From contig CAVWCL010000018.1 in NCBI GenBank assembly GCA_963753485.1, positions 136,097 to 200,096 of the forward strand: DNA of 64,000 bases. Reading direction: 5' to 3'. The notes under the pieces were generated by a model. That model saw only the letters and a program-made list of their open reading frames with translations. It was not told the origin of the DNA and ran no database searches. A program made the position numbers and the translations under genes. Within the stretch, counting starts at the first letter, position 1. Every line of letters starts with the position of its first letter. Below, piece by piece: positions 8,540 to 16,445 of the stretch. Source of the stretch: CAWDLX01 sp963753485. GTDB taxonomy: Bacteria; Actinomycetota; Actinomycetes; Mycobacteriales; Micromonosporaceae.

Positions 8540-8719
8540 CGGATGCCATCAGGTGTCAGCAGATGTTCCTCAGTATCAGGTGTTGAGTTTGCCTGTCGCG
8601 GTCCGACAGCGGAGCTAGTCTTGGCAAGATCAACCAACAGCGGTAATGAGGTCCTCGGCCAAGGCCGCAGCGGCAGCCGAGACGGTTGCGGGCTCTCCGA
8701 TCCCCTCTTCCGCCCGGCC

Positions 8720-8757
8720 AAGGGCCCTTGCACTCGCGCTTGAATGCAAGGGCCCTT
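8720..8757. terminator. Inverted repeat next to second tRNA-Met fragment
   Basis: AAGGGCCCTTGCA (8720-8732) pairs perfectly with 8745-8757 (13-bp arms, 12-nt loop). It has the same position relative to tRNA fragment 2 as the hairpin at 8441-8480 has to fragment 1, so the repeated unit is tRNA 3' half plus terminator. Confidence 0.55.
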
Positions 8758-8773
8758 GACCTGGGATTCCTTC

Positions 8774-8816
8774 GTAGCGGGGCCAGGATTTGAACCTGGG
8801 ACCTCTGGGTTATGAG
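8774..8816 (-). repeat. 3' half of a tRNA-Met gene, copy 2 (att-like)
   Basis: The minus strand gives CTCATAA, CCCAG, AGGTC, then the intact T arm CCAGG-TTCAAAT-CCTGG and acceptor strand CCCCGCTA. Upstream of the anticodon loop the sequence does not form the 5' half. It is not a functional tRNA. Together with copy 1 it brackets about 235 bp that contain no gene. Confidence 0.65.
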
Positions 8817-8836
8817 ACGGGCGACGTACGTCTATC

Positions 8837-9718
8837 CTAGAAGATGACCGTCGTGTTGCCGTTGAGGAGGACCCGGTCGGTGCAGTGCCAGTCCACTGCC
8901 CGGGCCAGGACGGCGCGCTCGATGTCGGCGCCGAGCCGGGTGATGTCGGCGACGCTGGCCCGATGGTTGACTCGGATCGTGTCCTGCTCGATGATCGGGC
9001 CCTCGTCGAGGTCTTGGTTGACGTAGTGGGCGGTCGCGCCGATGAGCTTGACCCCACGGTGTTTGGCCTGCTCATACGGTCGTGCTCCGGTGAAGGCGGG
9101 CAGGAACGAGTGGTGGATGTTGACCGCGGGCATGCCAAGGCTGTCGAGCATTTCACCGGAGAGCACCTGCATGTAGCGGGCAAGCACCACCAGGTCGAAG
9201 CGTCCCTGGACCAACTCGAGCTGGCGCTGCTCCGCATCCGCCTTCTGACCGGGGCGTACGGGCACATGCTCGAACGGCACGCCGAAGGCCTCCACCGTCT
9301 TGCGCAGGTCGGCGTGGTTGGACACGACGAGGCCGATGTCTGCCGGCAGCTCACCGCGCTGCCAGCGCCACAGCAGCTCGAGCAGGCAGTGGTCCTGGCG
9401 GGATACGAAGACCGCTAGTCGGGGTCGGGCGTTCGCGCTACGAAGCTGGAACCACATGTCGAACGCGTCGGCAACGTCATAGGCGAAGCGCAGCCGCAGC
9501 AGGTCAAGCCGGCTGTCGAGGTCAGGGTGGGAGAAGACGACCCGCATGAAGAACCGGCCGGCCTCGGCGTCCGTGGAGTATTGGTCCGACTGGACGACGT
9601 TGGCCCCCTGCCGATAGAGGAAACCCGAGACGGCCGCGACGATGCCGGGGCGGTCGGCGCAGGTGACCAGCAGACGAGCAGTGCGCGGCTCGACTGTCGC
9701 GAGAGTGTGCGCGGTCAT
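8837..9718 (-). CDS. purU: Formyltetrahydrofolate deformylase
   Basis: 293 residues from ATG 9718, which overlaps the stop of the kinase gene. Residues 1-90 form an ACT domain (LLVTCADRPGIVAAVSGFLY); residues 95-293 form the formyl-transferase fold with the catalytic VNIHHSFLPAF and the aspartate of NQDLDEGPIIEQD. The enzyme hydrolyses 10-formyl-THF to formate and THF, releasing excess C1 units. In a cluster fed by methyl-THF it is the exit of the oxidation branch and regenerates free THF. Last gene of the minus-strand one-carbon operon. Confidence 0.9.
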   Translation of the reverse strand: MTAHTLATVEPRTARLLVTCADRPGIVAAVSGFLYRQGANVVQSDQYSTDAEAGRFFMRVVFSHPDLDSRLDLLRLRFAYDVADAFDMWFQLRSANARPRLAVFVSRQDHCLLELLWRWQRGELPADIGLVVSNHADLRKTVEAFGVPFEHVPVRPGQKADAEQRQLELVQGRFDLVVLARYMQVLSGEMLDSLGMPAVNIHHSFLPAFTGARPYEQAKHRGVKLIGATAHYVNQDLDEGPIIEQDTIRVNHRASVADITRLGADIERAVLARAVDWHCTDRVLLNGNTTVIF

Positions 9719-10713
9719 GCCAACGTAGCCAGTCGGTCGGCCGGCAAGTGTGGGGCGATAGCGGCGACGGCGGCGCCGCCATAGGCCTCGGCGAACCGAT
9801 CCAGCAGCACACGCGGATTGGTGTCGTGCTCCTGTGTGCCGACCGTCTCCAGCACGATCGTGGCCAGTGTGCACCCAAGCTGCGCCGCGTACTCGTCGCC
9901 GACGCCCCACTCGGTGCCGGCGAGGTAGCCAGACCGGAACGCGTCGCCTACGCCGGTCGGGTCGGCGACAGCACGTGGTGGCACCGCCGCGACGCGGACC
10001 TCGGGGCGGCCCCGGCGACGAAGTCGCACGCCCTGGGCGCCGAGGGTGGTCACAACGACGTTGACCCGGGCGGCGAGATCGGAGCCGGACAGCTTGGTCT
10101 TGTGCTCGAGCAGGCCGAGCTCGTACTCGTTGGCGAACAGATACTCGGCTCCGTCGATTAGCTGGCGGATATCATCACCCTCCATTCTGGCCAGTTGCTG
10201 GGAAGGGTCGGCGGCAAACCGGAAACCGCGCTGGCGGCACTCGTCGGTGTGGCGCACCATTGCCACGGGGTCGTTCGGCGCGATGACGACGAGCGGGTCG
10301 CCGCCGACGTGCCGAACAGCTGGCTCCAGCTCGATCAGCCGGGCCTCGGCCATCGCTCCACTGTAGAATGACGCGAGCTGCTTCTGCGCGTTGTCGGTGG
10401 TGCAGATGAAGCGGGCCGTGAGCTTGGTCTCCGAGGTGTGCATGAACGCGGTGTCCACGCCGTGGCGGCGCAGCCAGGCGTCGTAGTCGGCGAAGTCCAC
10501 GCCGACCGCGGCGACGAGCACGGGGCGCAACCCCAGCGCGCCGAGGTGGAACGCGATGTTCGCCCCGATCCCGCCGCGGTGAATATGCAGGTCGTCGACG
10601 AGGAACGACAGCGACAGGGACTCAAGCTGCTCGGGCAGCAGCTGGTCGGTGAAGCTGCCAGGGAAGTCCATAAGGTAGTCGGTGGCGACCGACCCGGTCA
10701 CGACGATGCTCAC
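9715..10713 (-). CDS. PfkB-family adenosine kinase
   Basis: 332 residues from the GTG at 10713, which overlaps the metK stop (GTGA). PfkB marks are HRGGIGANIAFHLGALGL near the start and DPTGVGDAFRSGYLAG near the end (anion hole and catalytic Asp, GVGD in place of GAGD). Actinobacterial adenosine kinases are of this PfkB type. Placed between metK and purU, it would phosphorylate the adenosine released by SAH hydrolase and so pull the SAH reaction forward. Other nucleoside or sugar kinases cannot be excluded from sequence alone. Confidence 0.75.
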   Translation of the reverse strand: MSIVVTGSVATDYLMDFPGSFTDQLLPEQLESLSLSFLVDDLHIHRGGIGANIAFHLGALGLRPVLVAAVGVDFADYDAWLRRHGVDTAFMHTSETKLTARFICTTDNAQKQLASFYSGAMAEARLIELEPAVRHVGGDPLVVIAPNDPVAMVRHTDECRQRGFRFAADPSQQLARMEGDDIRQLIDGAEYLFANEYELGLLEHKTKLSGSDLAARVNVVVTTLGAQGVRLRRRGRPEVRVAAVPPRAVADPTGVGDAFRSGYLAGTEWGVGDEYAAQLGCTLATIVLETVGTQEHDTNPRVLLDRFAEAYGGAAVAAIAPHLPADRLATLA

Positions 10714-11921
10714 GCGCTCAGCCCCGCGGCAGCACGCAGGCCGTTCGCCTTGTCGGTCTGCTCCCAGCTGAACCCGACCCGGCCGAAGTGGCCGTAGGCG
10801 GCGGTGGCGCGGTAGATGGGCCGGTCGAGGTGCAGGTAGCGCCGGAACGCGGCCGGACGTAGGTCGAAGTGCTCGTGCACGAGCTTCTCGATGGCCGAGC
10901 GGGAAACGTGCTCGGTACCGAACGTCTCGATGAGGACAGACAGCGGGCGGGCCACGCCGATGGCGTAAGCGACCTGCACCTCGACTCGGTCGGCCAGGCC
11001 GGCGGAGACGACGTTCTTCGCCACGTAGCGGGCGGCGTAGGCGGCGCACCGGTCCACCTTGGACGGATCCTTGCCACTGAACGCGCCGCCGCCGTGCCGG
11101 GCATAGCCGCCGTACGTGTCGACGATGATCTTTCGTCCGGTGAGCCCGGCGTCGCCGACCGGGCCGCCGATGACAAACCGTCCGGTCGGGTTGACGTAGA
11201 GGTTCTCCCGCAGCGCGGCGGCGGAGTACAGCTCCGCTGGCAGCGCGGTCCCGACAACGTGCTCCCAGAGGTCGGCCTCGATCTGGTCCCGCTCGACGGT
11301 CTCGGCATGCTGGGTCGAGATGACGACCTTCTCGATCGCGACCGGTACGCTGTCACGGTAACGAACCGTCACCTGGGTCTTGCCGTCGGGCCGCAGGTAG
11401 GGAAGCGTCCCGTCCCGCCGCACCTCGGCCAAGCGGCGTGACAGCCGGTGCGCCAGCGCAATCGGCATCGGCATCAGCTCGGGCGTCTCGTTGGTAGCGT
11501 AGCCGAACATCATGCCCTGGTCCCCGGCGCCGGCCCGGTCGAAGTCGTCGCCGGCGGCCGTGGCCCGGCTCTCGGCCGAGTGGTCGACGCCCTGCGCGAT
11601 ATCTGGGGACTGCCGGTCGAGCACGACCAGCACGCCGCAGCTGTGTCCGTCGAAGCCGAGCTCGGGCCGGTCGTAGCCGATCTCGCAGATGGTGTCCCGG
11701 GCCACCTGGGCGTAGTCGACCGAGGCCGACGTGCTGATCTCGCCGGCGAGCACGACCAGGCCAGTCGTGATCAGGGTCTCGCAAGCGACCCGGCCGGTCG
11801 GGTCGGCCGACAGCACGGCGTCGAGCACCGCGTCGGAGATCTGGTCGGCGATCTTGTCGGGGTGACCCTCTGTCACCGACTCTGACGTGAACAAGTAGTC
11901 GTTGGTATCGAGCTGGGTCAT
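10710..11921 (-). CDS. metK: S-adenosylmethionine synthetase
   Basis: 403 residues from ATG 11921, normal length. Signature stretches are SVTEGHPDKIADQISDAVLD, the ATP loop GAGDQGMMFGYATNE, and GGGAFSGKDPSKVDRCAAYA. It makes SAM from methionine and ATP. The start overlaps the upstream stop by 4 bp. It is probably a second, pathway-dedicated copy because it sits inside a catabolic operon; the rest of the genome would have to be seen to confirm that. Confidence 0.95.
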   Translation of the reverse strand: MTQLDTNDYLFTSESVTEGHPDKIADQISDAVLDAVLSADPTGRVACETLITTGLVVLAGEISTSASVDYAQVARDTICEIGYDRPELGFDGHSCGVLVVLDRQSPDIAQGVDHSAESRATAAGDDFDRAGAGDQGMMFGYATNETPELMPMPIALAHRLSRRLAEVRRDGTLPYLRPDGKTQVTVRYRDSVPVAIEKVVISTQHAETVERDQIEADLWEHVVGTALPAELYSAAALRENLYVNPTGRFVIGGPVGDAGLTGRKIIVDTYGGYARHGGGAFSGKDPSKVDRCAAYAARYVAKNVVSAGLADRVEVQVAYAIGVARPLSVLIETFGTEHVSRSAIEKLVHEHFDLRPAAFRRYLHLDRPIYRATAAYGHFGRVGFSWEQTDKANGLRAAAGLSA

Positions 11922-12979
11922 TGGTTCTCCTCGGTCGGGTGGCTGACCGGCGGCTCGGCGACGGCCGTGCCGAGCTCGCCGCGGATGGTGCGGGTGGCAG
12001 CAACCATCGCGTGCAGCTTGGCCTGGGCGATCTCCGGCGGAAGGTGCCGGAGGCCGCAGTCGGGGTTGACCTGCATGCGGTGGGCGGGCACCAGCTGGAG
12101 CGCACGATGGATTCGCTGCGCGATGAGGTCGGTCGACTCGATCTGGTGGGTCTTGACATCGACGACCCCGAGCCCGATCTCGCGTTCCCAGCCGCTGCGG
12201 GCGATGAGGTCGAGGTCCTCGTAGCCCTTGCGGGCGAACTCCAGCACCAACTGGTCGATCTCGGCCTTGTGCACGGCCGGCCACAGGAAGTCGTAATGCC
12301 CCTCCCACGACGGGCGGGCATAGCGGTTGCCGTAACAGACGTGCAGTCCCCAGTGCGCGTCCACCCCGGCGGTGACGATGTTGACCGCCTCGACGGCCAA
12401 ACCAGCCTGCTCCGGGTAGCCCGCGAGATAGGGCTCGTCGATCTGCAGGGTCGTCGCCCCGGCCGCCACCAGCGCCTGCGCCTCGGCGTTGAGCATCCGG
12501 GCGATGGCCCGCACCAGGTCCGCGCTGTCGCGGTAGCACTCGTTGCGGATGCGCCGGGAGAGTGAGAACGGCCCCGTGAACGAGAACTTCACCGGCCGGT
12601 CGGTGTGTCGGACCGTGAACGCGTAGTCCTCGGCCAGTCCCAGCCCCGGCGTGGTCTCCTCCGGCAGCGGACCGTCCACATAGGCCTCGAAATAGTCGTA
12701 GGCCACGTCCTTGGTGTTGGGCGCGATCTGCACCCCCGGCAGCCGGCTGAGCAAGTAGTCGATGTCGTTGTCACGCCGCAGCTCGCCGTCGCTGACAATG
12801 TCGATGCCGGCGACCTCCTGGTCCTTGAGCGCCGCCTTGATGCAGACATCGTGAATCGACCGCAGCTGCGCCGCGCTGATGCGGTTGCGGTAGTAGTCGG
12901 TCTTGAGCCGGTCCAGCCAGTCCGGAACGGAGTAGGACCCGATTACCGTGGTCGGCAGGAGCGGCACCGATGCGATCAT
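11918..12979 (-). CDS. Core-MetE-type cobalamin-independent homocysteine methyltransferase
   Basis: 353 residues, only the C-terminal catalytic barrel of MetE. Zinc ligands are visible as HVC (WGLHVCYGN, about residue 220) and a later cysteine in QVNPDCGLRHLP. The GDGE-like VSDGELRRDNDIDY and QIDEPYLAGYPEQ are typical. Core-MetE enzymes make methionine but some take the methyl group from a methylated corrinoid rather than methyl-THF, so the donor here is open. It overlaps metK and is 1 bp from the methyltransferase gene, so product methionine goes directly to SAM. Confidence 0.8.
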   Translation of the reverse strand: MIASVPLLPTTVIGSYSVPDWLDRLKTDYYRNRISAAQLRSIHDVCIKAALKDQEVAGIDIVSDGELRRDNDIDYLLSRLPGVQIAPNTKDVAYDYFEAYVDGPLPEETTPGLGLAEDYAFTVRHTDRPVKFSFTGPFSLSRRIRNECYRDSADLVRAIARMLNAEAQALVAAGATTLQIDEPYLAGYPEQAGLAVEAVNIVTAGVDAHWGLHVCYGNRYARPSWEGHYDFLWPAVHKAEIDQLVLEFARKGYEDLDLIARSGWEREIGLGVVDVKTHQIESTDLIAQRIHRALQLVPAHRMQVNPDCGLRHLPPEIAQAKLHAMVAATRTIRGELGTAVAEPPVSHPTEENQ

Positions 12980-12980
12980 G

Positions 12981-14453
12981 TCAGTCCCGTGCCTGCGCCG
13001 TGAGCGTCACGATGTTGGTGCCGCTTCGATAGGGGAACGGCCGGTAGGCTACATCGAAGCCGCTTCGGCGGCCGATGGCTGCCAGGAGCGGTCCGTTGTT
13101 CCAATTCACCACCGATCCTTCGTACTTGCCCGGACCGCGGTAGGCGGAGCGGTAGGCGTCGACGTCCGTCACGAACAAGTCGTGCGCGACCAGGGTCCCG
13201 TAGGGATGCAGCATGCGGAGCGTGTCGACGAAGCTGGCTACTGCGCCGTTATTGACATGCAGCCGGATGTCATCGCCGGCCTCAAGCATGGGACGCAGGG
13301 CTTCGCCGCTGACGCCCGGCGCCACCTCGTAGAGGTCGAGGCCGCGCAGGGGAACATACCTCTCGGCCAGTCGCAGCTCCCCCCACACGCGCTGCCAGAA
13401 CTGCACGACGTTCTCGACCGACTCGAAGACGTCGGCAGACGCCTCCGCCAGCAGCTCGGGCCCCAGCCGCACCAGACGGTGGATCTGCCGAGCAAGCGTC
13501 TCGCGGGGAATGCCGAACTCGTCGGCGAGCGCGGTGGCGGCCGCGGCGGGCAGGTGCGCGCGGGACTCGATGAGGTGGGCGGCCCCGCCGACGCGAGCCA
13601 CCTCGTCGCTGGGCAAGTTATCGTACACATTGGACACATAGACCAGGAACACCTTGACGGCCAGGAACCCCAGAGCCACGCCGGGCCGCGTCGCGTCGAG
13701 CGCGAAGGCGGACACCCGCACGGCGTGGTCGCTCACGGTGGCCCGGGCCAACTCCAGCACATGGGGGGAGTAGTCGCACATCAGGTAATGCAGCCGACGG
13801 TAGTAGTCGCTCCCTCGCTCGGCGTCCATGGCCCGGAACTCGTCCAGCCACACCTTGGCCTGGTGACCGTTGCCGACGCCGAGCTCCACCACGAACAGCT
13901 CGTCGGGCAGCGCGCTGAGCTCGGTCAGGCCGTCCCACACCCGGAAGAGGTCGCCGATCAGCTCCCGCACGGCTTCCACGTTGCGCGCGTCGCTCTCTCC
14001 CCCCGGCAGGGCCTGCTCATAGAGACGGCCGGTCGCCTTCTCCCACTGCTCGAGCGCTCGCCAGTAGAGCGCGTTGAAGTCCCACACGCAGCTGCGACTC
14101 GTCGGCACCCAGTCCTCGAGGAACACGTCCTCGCACGGCCCCGAGCGGTAGCGGTCGATCGCGGATCGGGCCATCGACCGCCACTCGTCCGGGTCGAGCG
14201 CGACCGCCCGCCGAAGGTCGACGGCGACCTCGACAGCTCCCGGGACGCTCTCGTCCAGGTCGCCGACAATCTGGCGGAGGTCGATCGGCGACCGGAAGTT
14301 GGACTTGTACTGGATCCAGTCGCACACGACCCGCACCATCCGCAGGTCGATGTCGGTCTCGGCCAGGGCGTCGAGCACGGCGCCGATGGTCGTGGTCACG
14401 GTGACGGCCTTGGCCCCGCGGAGCCGGTCCACCGGTCGCACATCAACGAGCAT
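12981..14453 (-). CDS. Uncharacterised class I SAM-dependent methyltransferase
   Basis: 490 residues from ATG 14453, preceded by GAGAGGAC. An unusual N-terminal region of about 190 residues precedes motif I, VVELGVGNGHQAKVWLDEF; then come LMCDYSPHVLELARATV and a long C-terminal part of about 260 residues. I do not recognise the substrate. It lies inside the SAM-making operon, so it is a candidate for the methyl acceptor step that turns SAM to SAH, either as part of the pathway or as a methyl sink. Its start overlaps the MTHFR gene by 11 bp. Confidence 0.65.
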   Translation of the reverse strand: MLVDVRPVDRLRGAKAVTVTTTIGAVLDALAETDIDLRMVRVVCDWIQYKSNFRSPIDLRQIVGDLDESVPGAVEVAVDLRRAVALDPDEWRSMARSAIDRYRSGPCEDVFLEDWVPTSRSCVWDFNALYWRALEQWEKATGRLYEQALPGGESDARNVEAVRELIGDLFRVWDGLTELSALPDELFVVELGVGNGHQAKVWLDEFRAMDAERGSDYYRRLHYLMCDYSPHVLELARATVSDHAVRVSAFALDATRPGVALGFLAVKVFLVYVSNVYDNLPSDEVARVGGAAHLIESRAHLPAAAATALADEFGIPRETLARQIHRLVRLGPELLAEASADVFESVENVVQFWQRVWGELRLAERYVPLRGLDLYEVAPGVSGEALRPMLEAGDDIRLHVNNGAVASFVDTLRMLHPYGTLVAHDLFVTDVDAYRSAYRGPGKYEGSVVNWNNGPLLAAIGRRSGFDVAYRPFPYRSGTNIVTLTAQARD

Positions 14454-15408
14454 GACGGCCGTCCTCTCTGGAGTGGGGCGCAGCGTTCGGAACCGAGCGC
14501 AGGCGGCCGGCGGCACTGCTGTGGATGAGTTCCGGCATGCCCCGCTCGAAACCGAGTGCCATGAGATGGATTCCGGCGACACCGGGCACGGCGCTCAGCG
14601 CGTCGATCGTCTCGACGCAGAGGCGGATGCCCTCGGCGGCGACCCGCTCCGGCGTCACCGAGCGGAGCCGCTTCTCCACATCGGCTGGGATGTGCACACC
14701 CGGCAGGCCGGTGCGCATGAACTCCAGCGCCCGCAACGACCGGATCGGACCGACGCCCGCCAGGACCCGGACGTCCCGGTCGACGCCGAGGTCGCGGACG
14801 TCGGCCATCCACCGCTCGAACGCTGGCACGTCGAAGACGAACTGCGTCTGGACGAAGTCGATGCCGGCGGCGGCCTTCTTGGCGAGCCGGGCGGCGCGCA
14901 GGTCGGTCGGGGGCGCGAACGGGTTCTCCACGCCACCGATGAACCAGGACGGGGCGCCGGCCAGCGCGCGGCCGGAGAGCAGTCTGCCGTCGTCACGCAT
15001 TGTGCGCGCCAGCCACGCGAGCTGCACGCTGTCCAGGTCGAAGACGGGTTTCGCCTCAGGATGGTCGCCGAAACGGGGATGGTCGCCGGTGAGCAGCAGC
15101 ACGTTGGGGATGCCCAGCGCCCCGGCACCGATGAGGTCGGACTGTAACGCGATCCGGTTACGGTCACGACAGGTCAACTGGAGGACCGGCTCGACACCGG
15201 CCCGCATGGCGATGACGCTCGCGGCGAAGCTCGACATCGCCACCCTGGCGCTGGGATTGTCGGTGAGGTTGACCGCGTCGACCCAGTCGCGGACGAGCGC
15301 GACCCTGCCCTCGAGCGCGGGCGCGTCGGCACCGTGCGGAATCGAGACCTCTGCCGTCACCGCGAACCGGCCGGCGCCGAGCGTGGCTCGCAACCCGGGG
15401 GAGGTCAT
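14443..15408 (-). CDS. Methylenetetrahydrofolate reductase (MetF-like)
   Basis: 321 residues from ATG 15408, overlapping the stop of the MTHFR-C gene. The TIM-barrel pattern is clear: TAEVSIPHG at the start, DAVNLTDNPSARVAMSS, GAGALGIPNVLLLTGDHPRF and GIDFVQTQFVFDVPAFERWM. The family interconverts methylene- and methyl-THF with FAD. Next to a demethylase that generates methyl-THF, the oxidative direction is plausible, as in acetogen-type MetF/MetV pairs working with an electron acceptor. That direction is inference. Confidence 0.85.
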   Translation of the reverse strand: MTSPGLRATLGAGRFAVTAEVSIPHGADAPALEGRVALVRDWVDAVNLTDNPSARVAMSSFAASVIAMRAGVEPVLQLTCRDRNRIALQSDLIGAGALGIPNVLLLTGDHPRFGDHPEAKPVFDLDSVQLAWLARTMRDDGRLLSGRALAGAPSWFIGGVENPFAPPTDLRAARLAKKAAAGIDFVQTQFVFDVPAFERWMADVRDLGVDRDVRVLAGVGPIRSLRALEFMRTGLPGVHIPADVEKRLRSVTPERVAAEGIRLCVETIDALSAVPGVAGIHLMALGFERGMPELIHSSAAGRLRSVPNAAPHSREDGRHAR

Positions 15409-15935
15409 CGCGAATCGTCCTTCACCAGCAGGGGGAGCAGGCGCGGGCGCCTTGGCTCCGGCTCTGTCCACAGTAGATCGTCGCGGCCCTGCCAGTAGTT
15501 GACCCACGAACTCGTGCCCTGCAGACGCTGGTCGATCGGGCGCTGCAGGCGCGTCAAGTCGTCGGCGTGCCCGCCCGCCTGGGCGCGGCGGGCGCCGGTC
15601 ACCCACACGCAGGGGCGATCGGGAAACACCTCGCACTCGCCGCTGGCGCCGACGCCGCCGCACGGCCCGTTGCGCAGTTGCTTGGGACAGGTCATCGGGC
15701 AGGCGTAACCGGTTGCCGGCAGGGCGCACTGGCCGCACATCCGGCACCCGAAGAGACTCTCCTTGCTCCGCCGCTCGCCGGCCGTGAACAGACGCCGTGC
15801 GACCGGATGGCGTTCCAGAAAGGACGCGAACCACCGCAGCACGGGTCGGGGGGCGATATGGGGCGCGACCCGGTAGCTTGCGCGGGCCGAAAGCCACGGC
15901 GTGCGGGGTCGGGGCCAGCTCGTCTCATCGGACAC
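15405..15935 (-). CDS. MTHFR C-terminal-domain protein (MetV-like partner)
   Basis: 176 residues from a GTG at 15935, chosen because the same GTG is conserved in the truncated copy beside sahH. The first 60 residues are basic and proline-rich; the second half has the cysteine cluster FGCRMCGQCALPATGYACPM followed by TCPKQLRNGPCGG, the signature of the MTHFR_C/MetV family, which binds zinc or iron-sulfur and forms a complex with MetF. It overlaps the metF-like gene by 4 bp. The segment 15778-16100, including this 5' end, is duplicated at 61882-62205. Confidence 0.8.
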   Translation of the reverse strand: MSDETSWPRPRTPWLSARASYRVAPHIAPRPVLRWFASFLERHPVARRLFTAGERRSKESLFGCRMCGQCALPATGYACPMTCPKQLRNGPCGGVGASGECEVFPDRPCVWVTGARRAQAGGHADDLTRLQRPIDQRLQGTSSWVNYWQGRDDLLWTEPEPRRPRLLPLLVKDDSR

Positions 15936-16100
15936 GACCTCAGCGTCGCAGGTCCATGGCCCGCCGCGCGTCGTCGCGACATCCAAACTCTGACGCGTGC
16001 TGTTGTGTCTGGGCACAGCGGATGTCCCGACCGAGTACAGGACACAATGGACAGAGTGGGACGCGGTCAGTCTTGTTTGTAGGTACGCACCGCGGCGAGC
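15778..16100. repeat. Duplicated segment, copy A (5' end of MTHFR-C gene plus upstream region)
   Basis: The stretch covers the last codons of the small coiled-coil gene, the intergenic region and about 53 codons of the MTHFR-C gene. Copy B at 61882-62205 follows the same order. Over the shared coding part 46 of 53 residues agree, and long exact blocks such as CTCGTCTCATCGGACAC are shared. The non-coding middle is conserved too, so it probably contains a promoter. Confidence 0.85.
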
Positions 16101-16318
16101 GCACGCTCGACCACGGGCGCCAGCCGGTCCGTCACCGAGAAGTTGCTCCGTAGGTACGCGACGGTCTCGCGCAGCAGCGCTATCTCGCGCTGCAACTGCT
16201 CGACCTCGGGGTGGTTCGGGCAGGATGTCGCCACTCGCCCCGCGTCCGCGATTCGTTCGATGTCACGCGCGAGCGCTGACAGCGGCGAGCGCTCCGAGTT
16301 CGTTTCCGGGGCGGACAC
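16067..16318 (-). CDS. Small coiled-coil protein of unknown function
   Basis: 83 residues from a GTG at 16318 with GGAGG six bases before it. The middle (PEVEQLQREIALLRETVAYL) is a clear amphipathic coiled coil; one cysteine (SCPNHPE). No family is recognised. It lies between the two C1 blocks, 131 bp upstream of the MTHFR-C start. Its last residues are also retained in the duplicated copy near sahH (LAAACTYEQD there, LAAVRTYKQD here), so it was part of the ancestral segment. Confidence 0.55.
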   Translation of the reverse strand: MSAPETNSERSPLSALARDIERIADAGRVATSCPNHPEVEQLQREIALLRETVAYLRSNFSVTDRLAPVVERALAAVRTYKQD

Positions 16319-16445
16319 GCGTAACCTCCAGCGTCGCGGCGTCTATTCGACTCCAGGCTAGTGTCCGGCGGCCGAAGGCGGTGTGGTGCTGGGGAACAAG
16401 CCGGCACAGGTCTTCGTTGTCGCGCAGAACAGTCAGCGGCACCGG

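Noticed and set aside
8774..8836. A complete tRNA-Met gene
   Set aside because: Only the 3' half is present; the sequence before the anticodon loop cannot form D-arm and acceptor strand.
12948..14528. A 526-codon plus-strand open frame
   Set aside because: It is the reverse-strand shadow of the SAM methyltransferase gene; no domain motifs, and overlap pattern fits high-GC codon bias.
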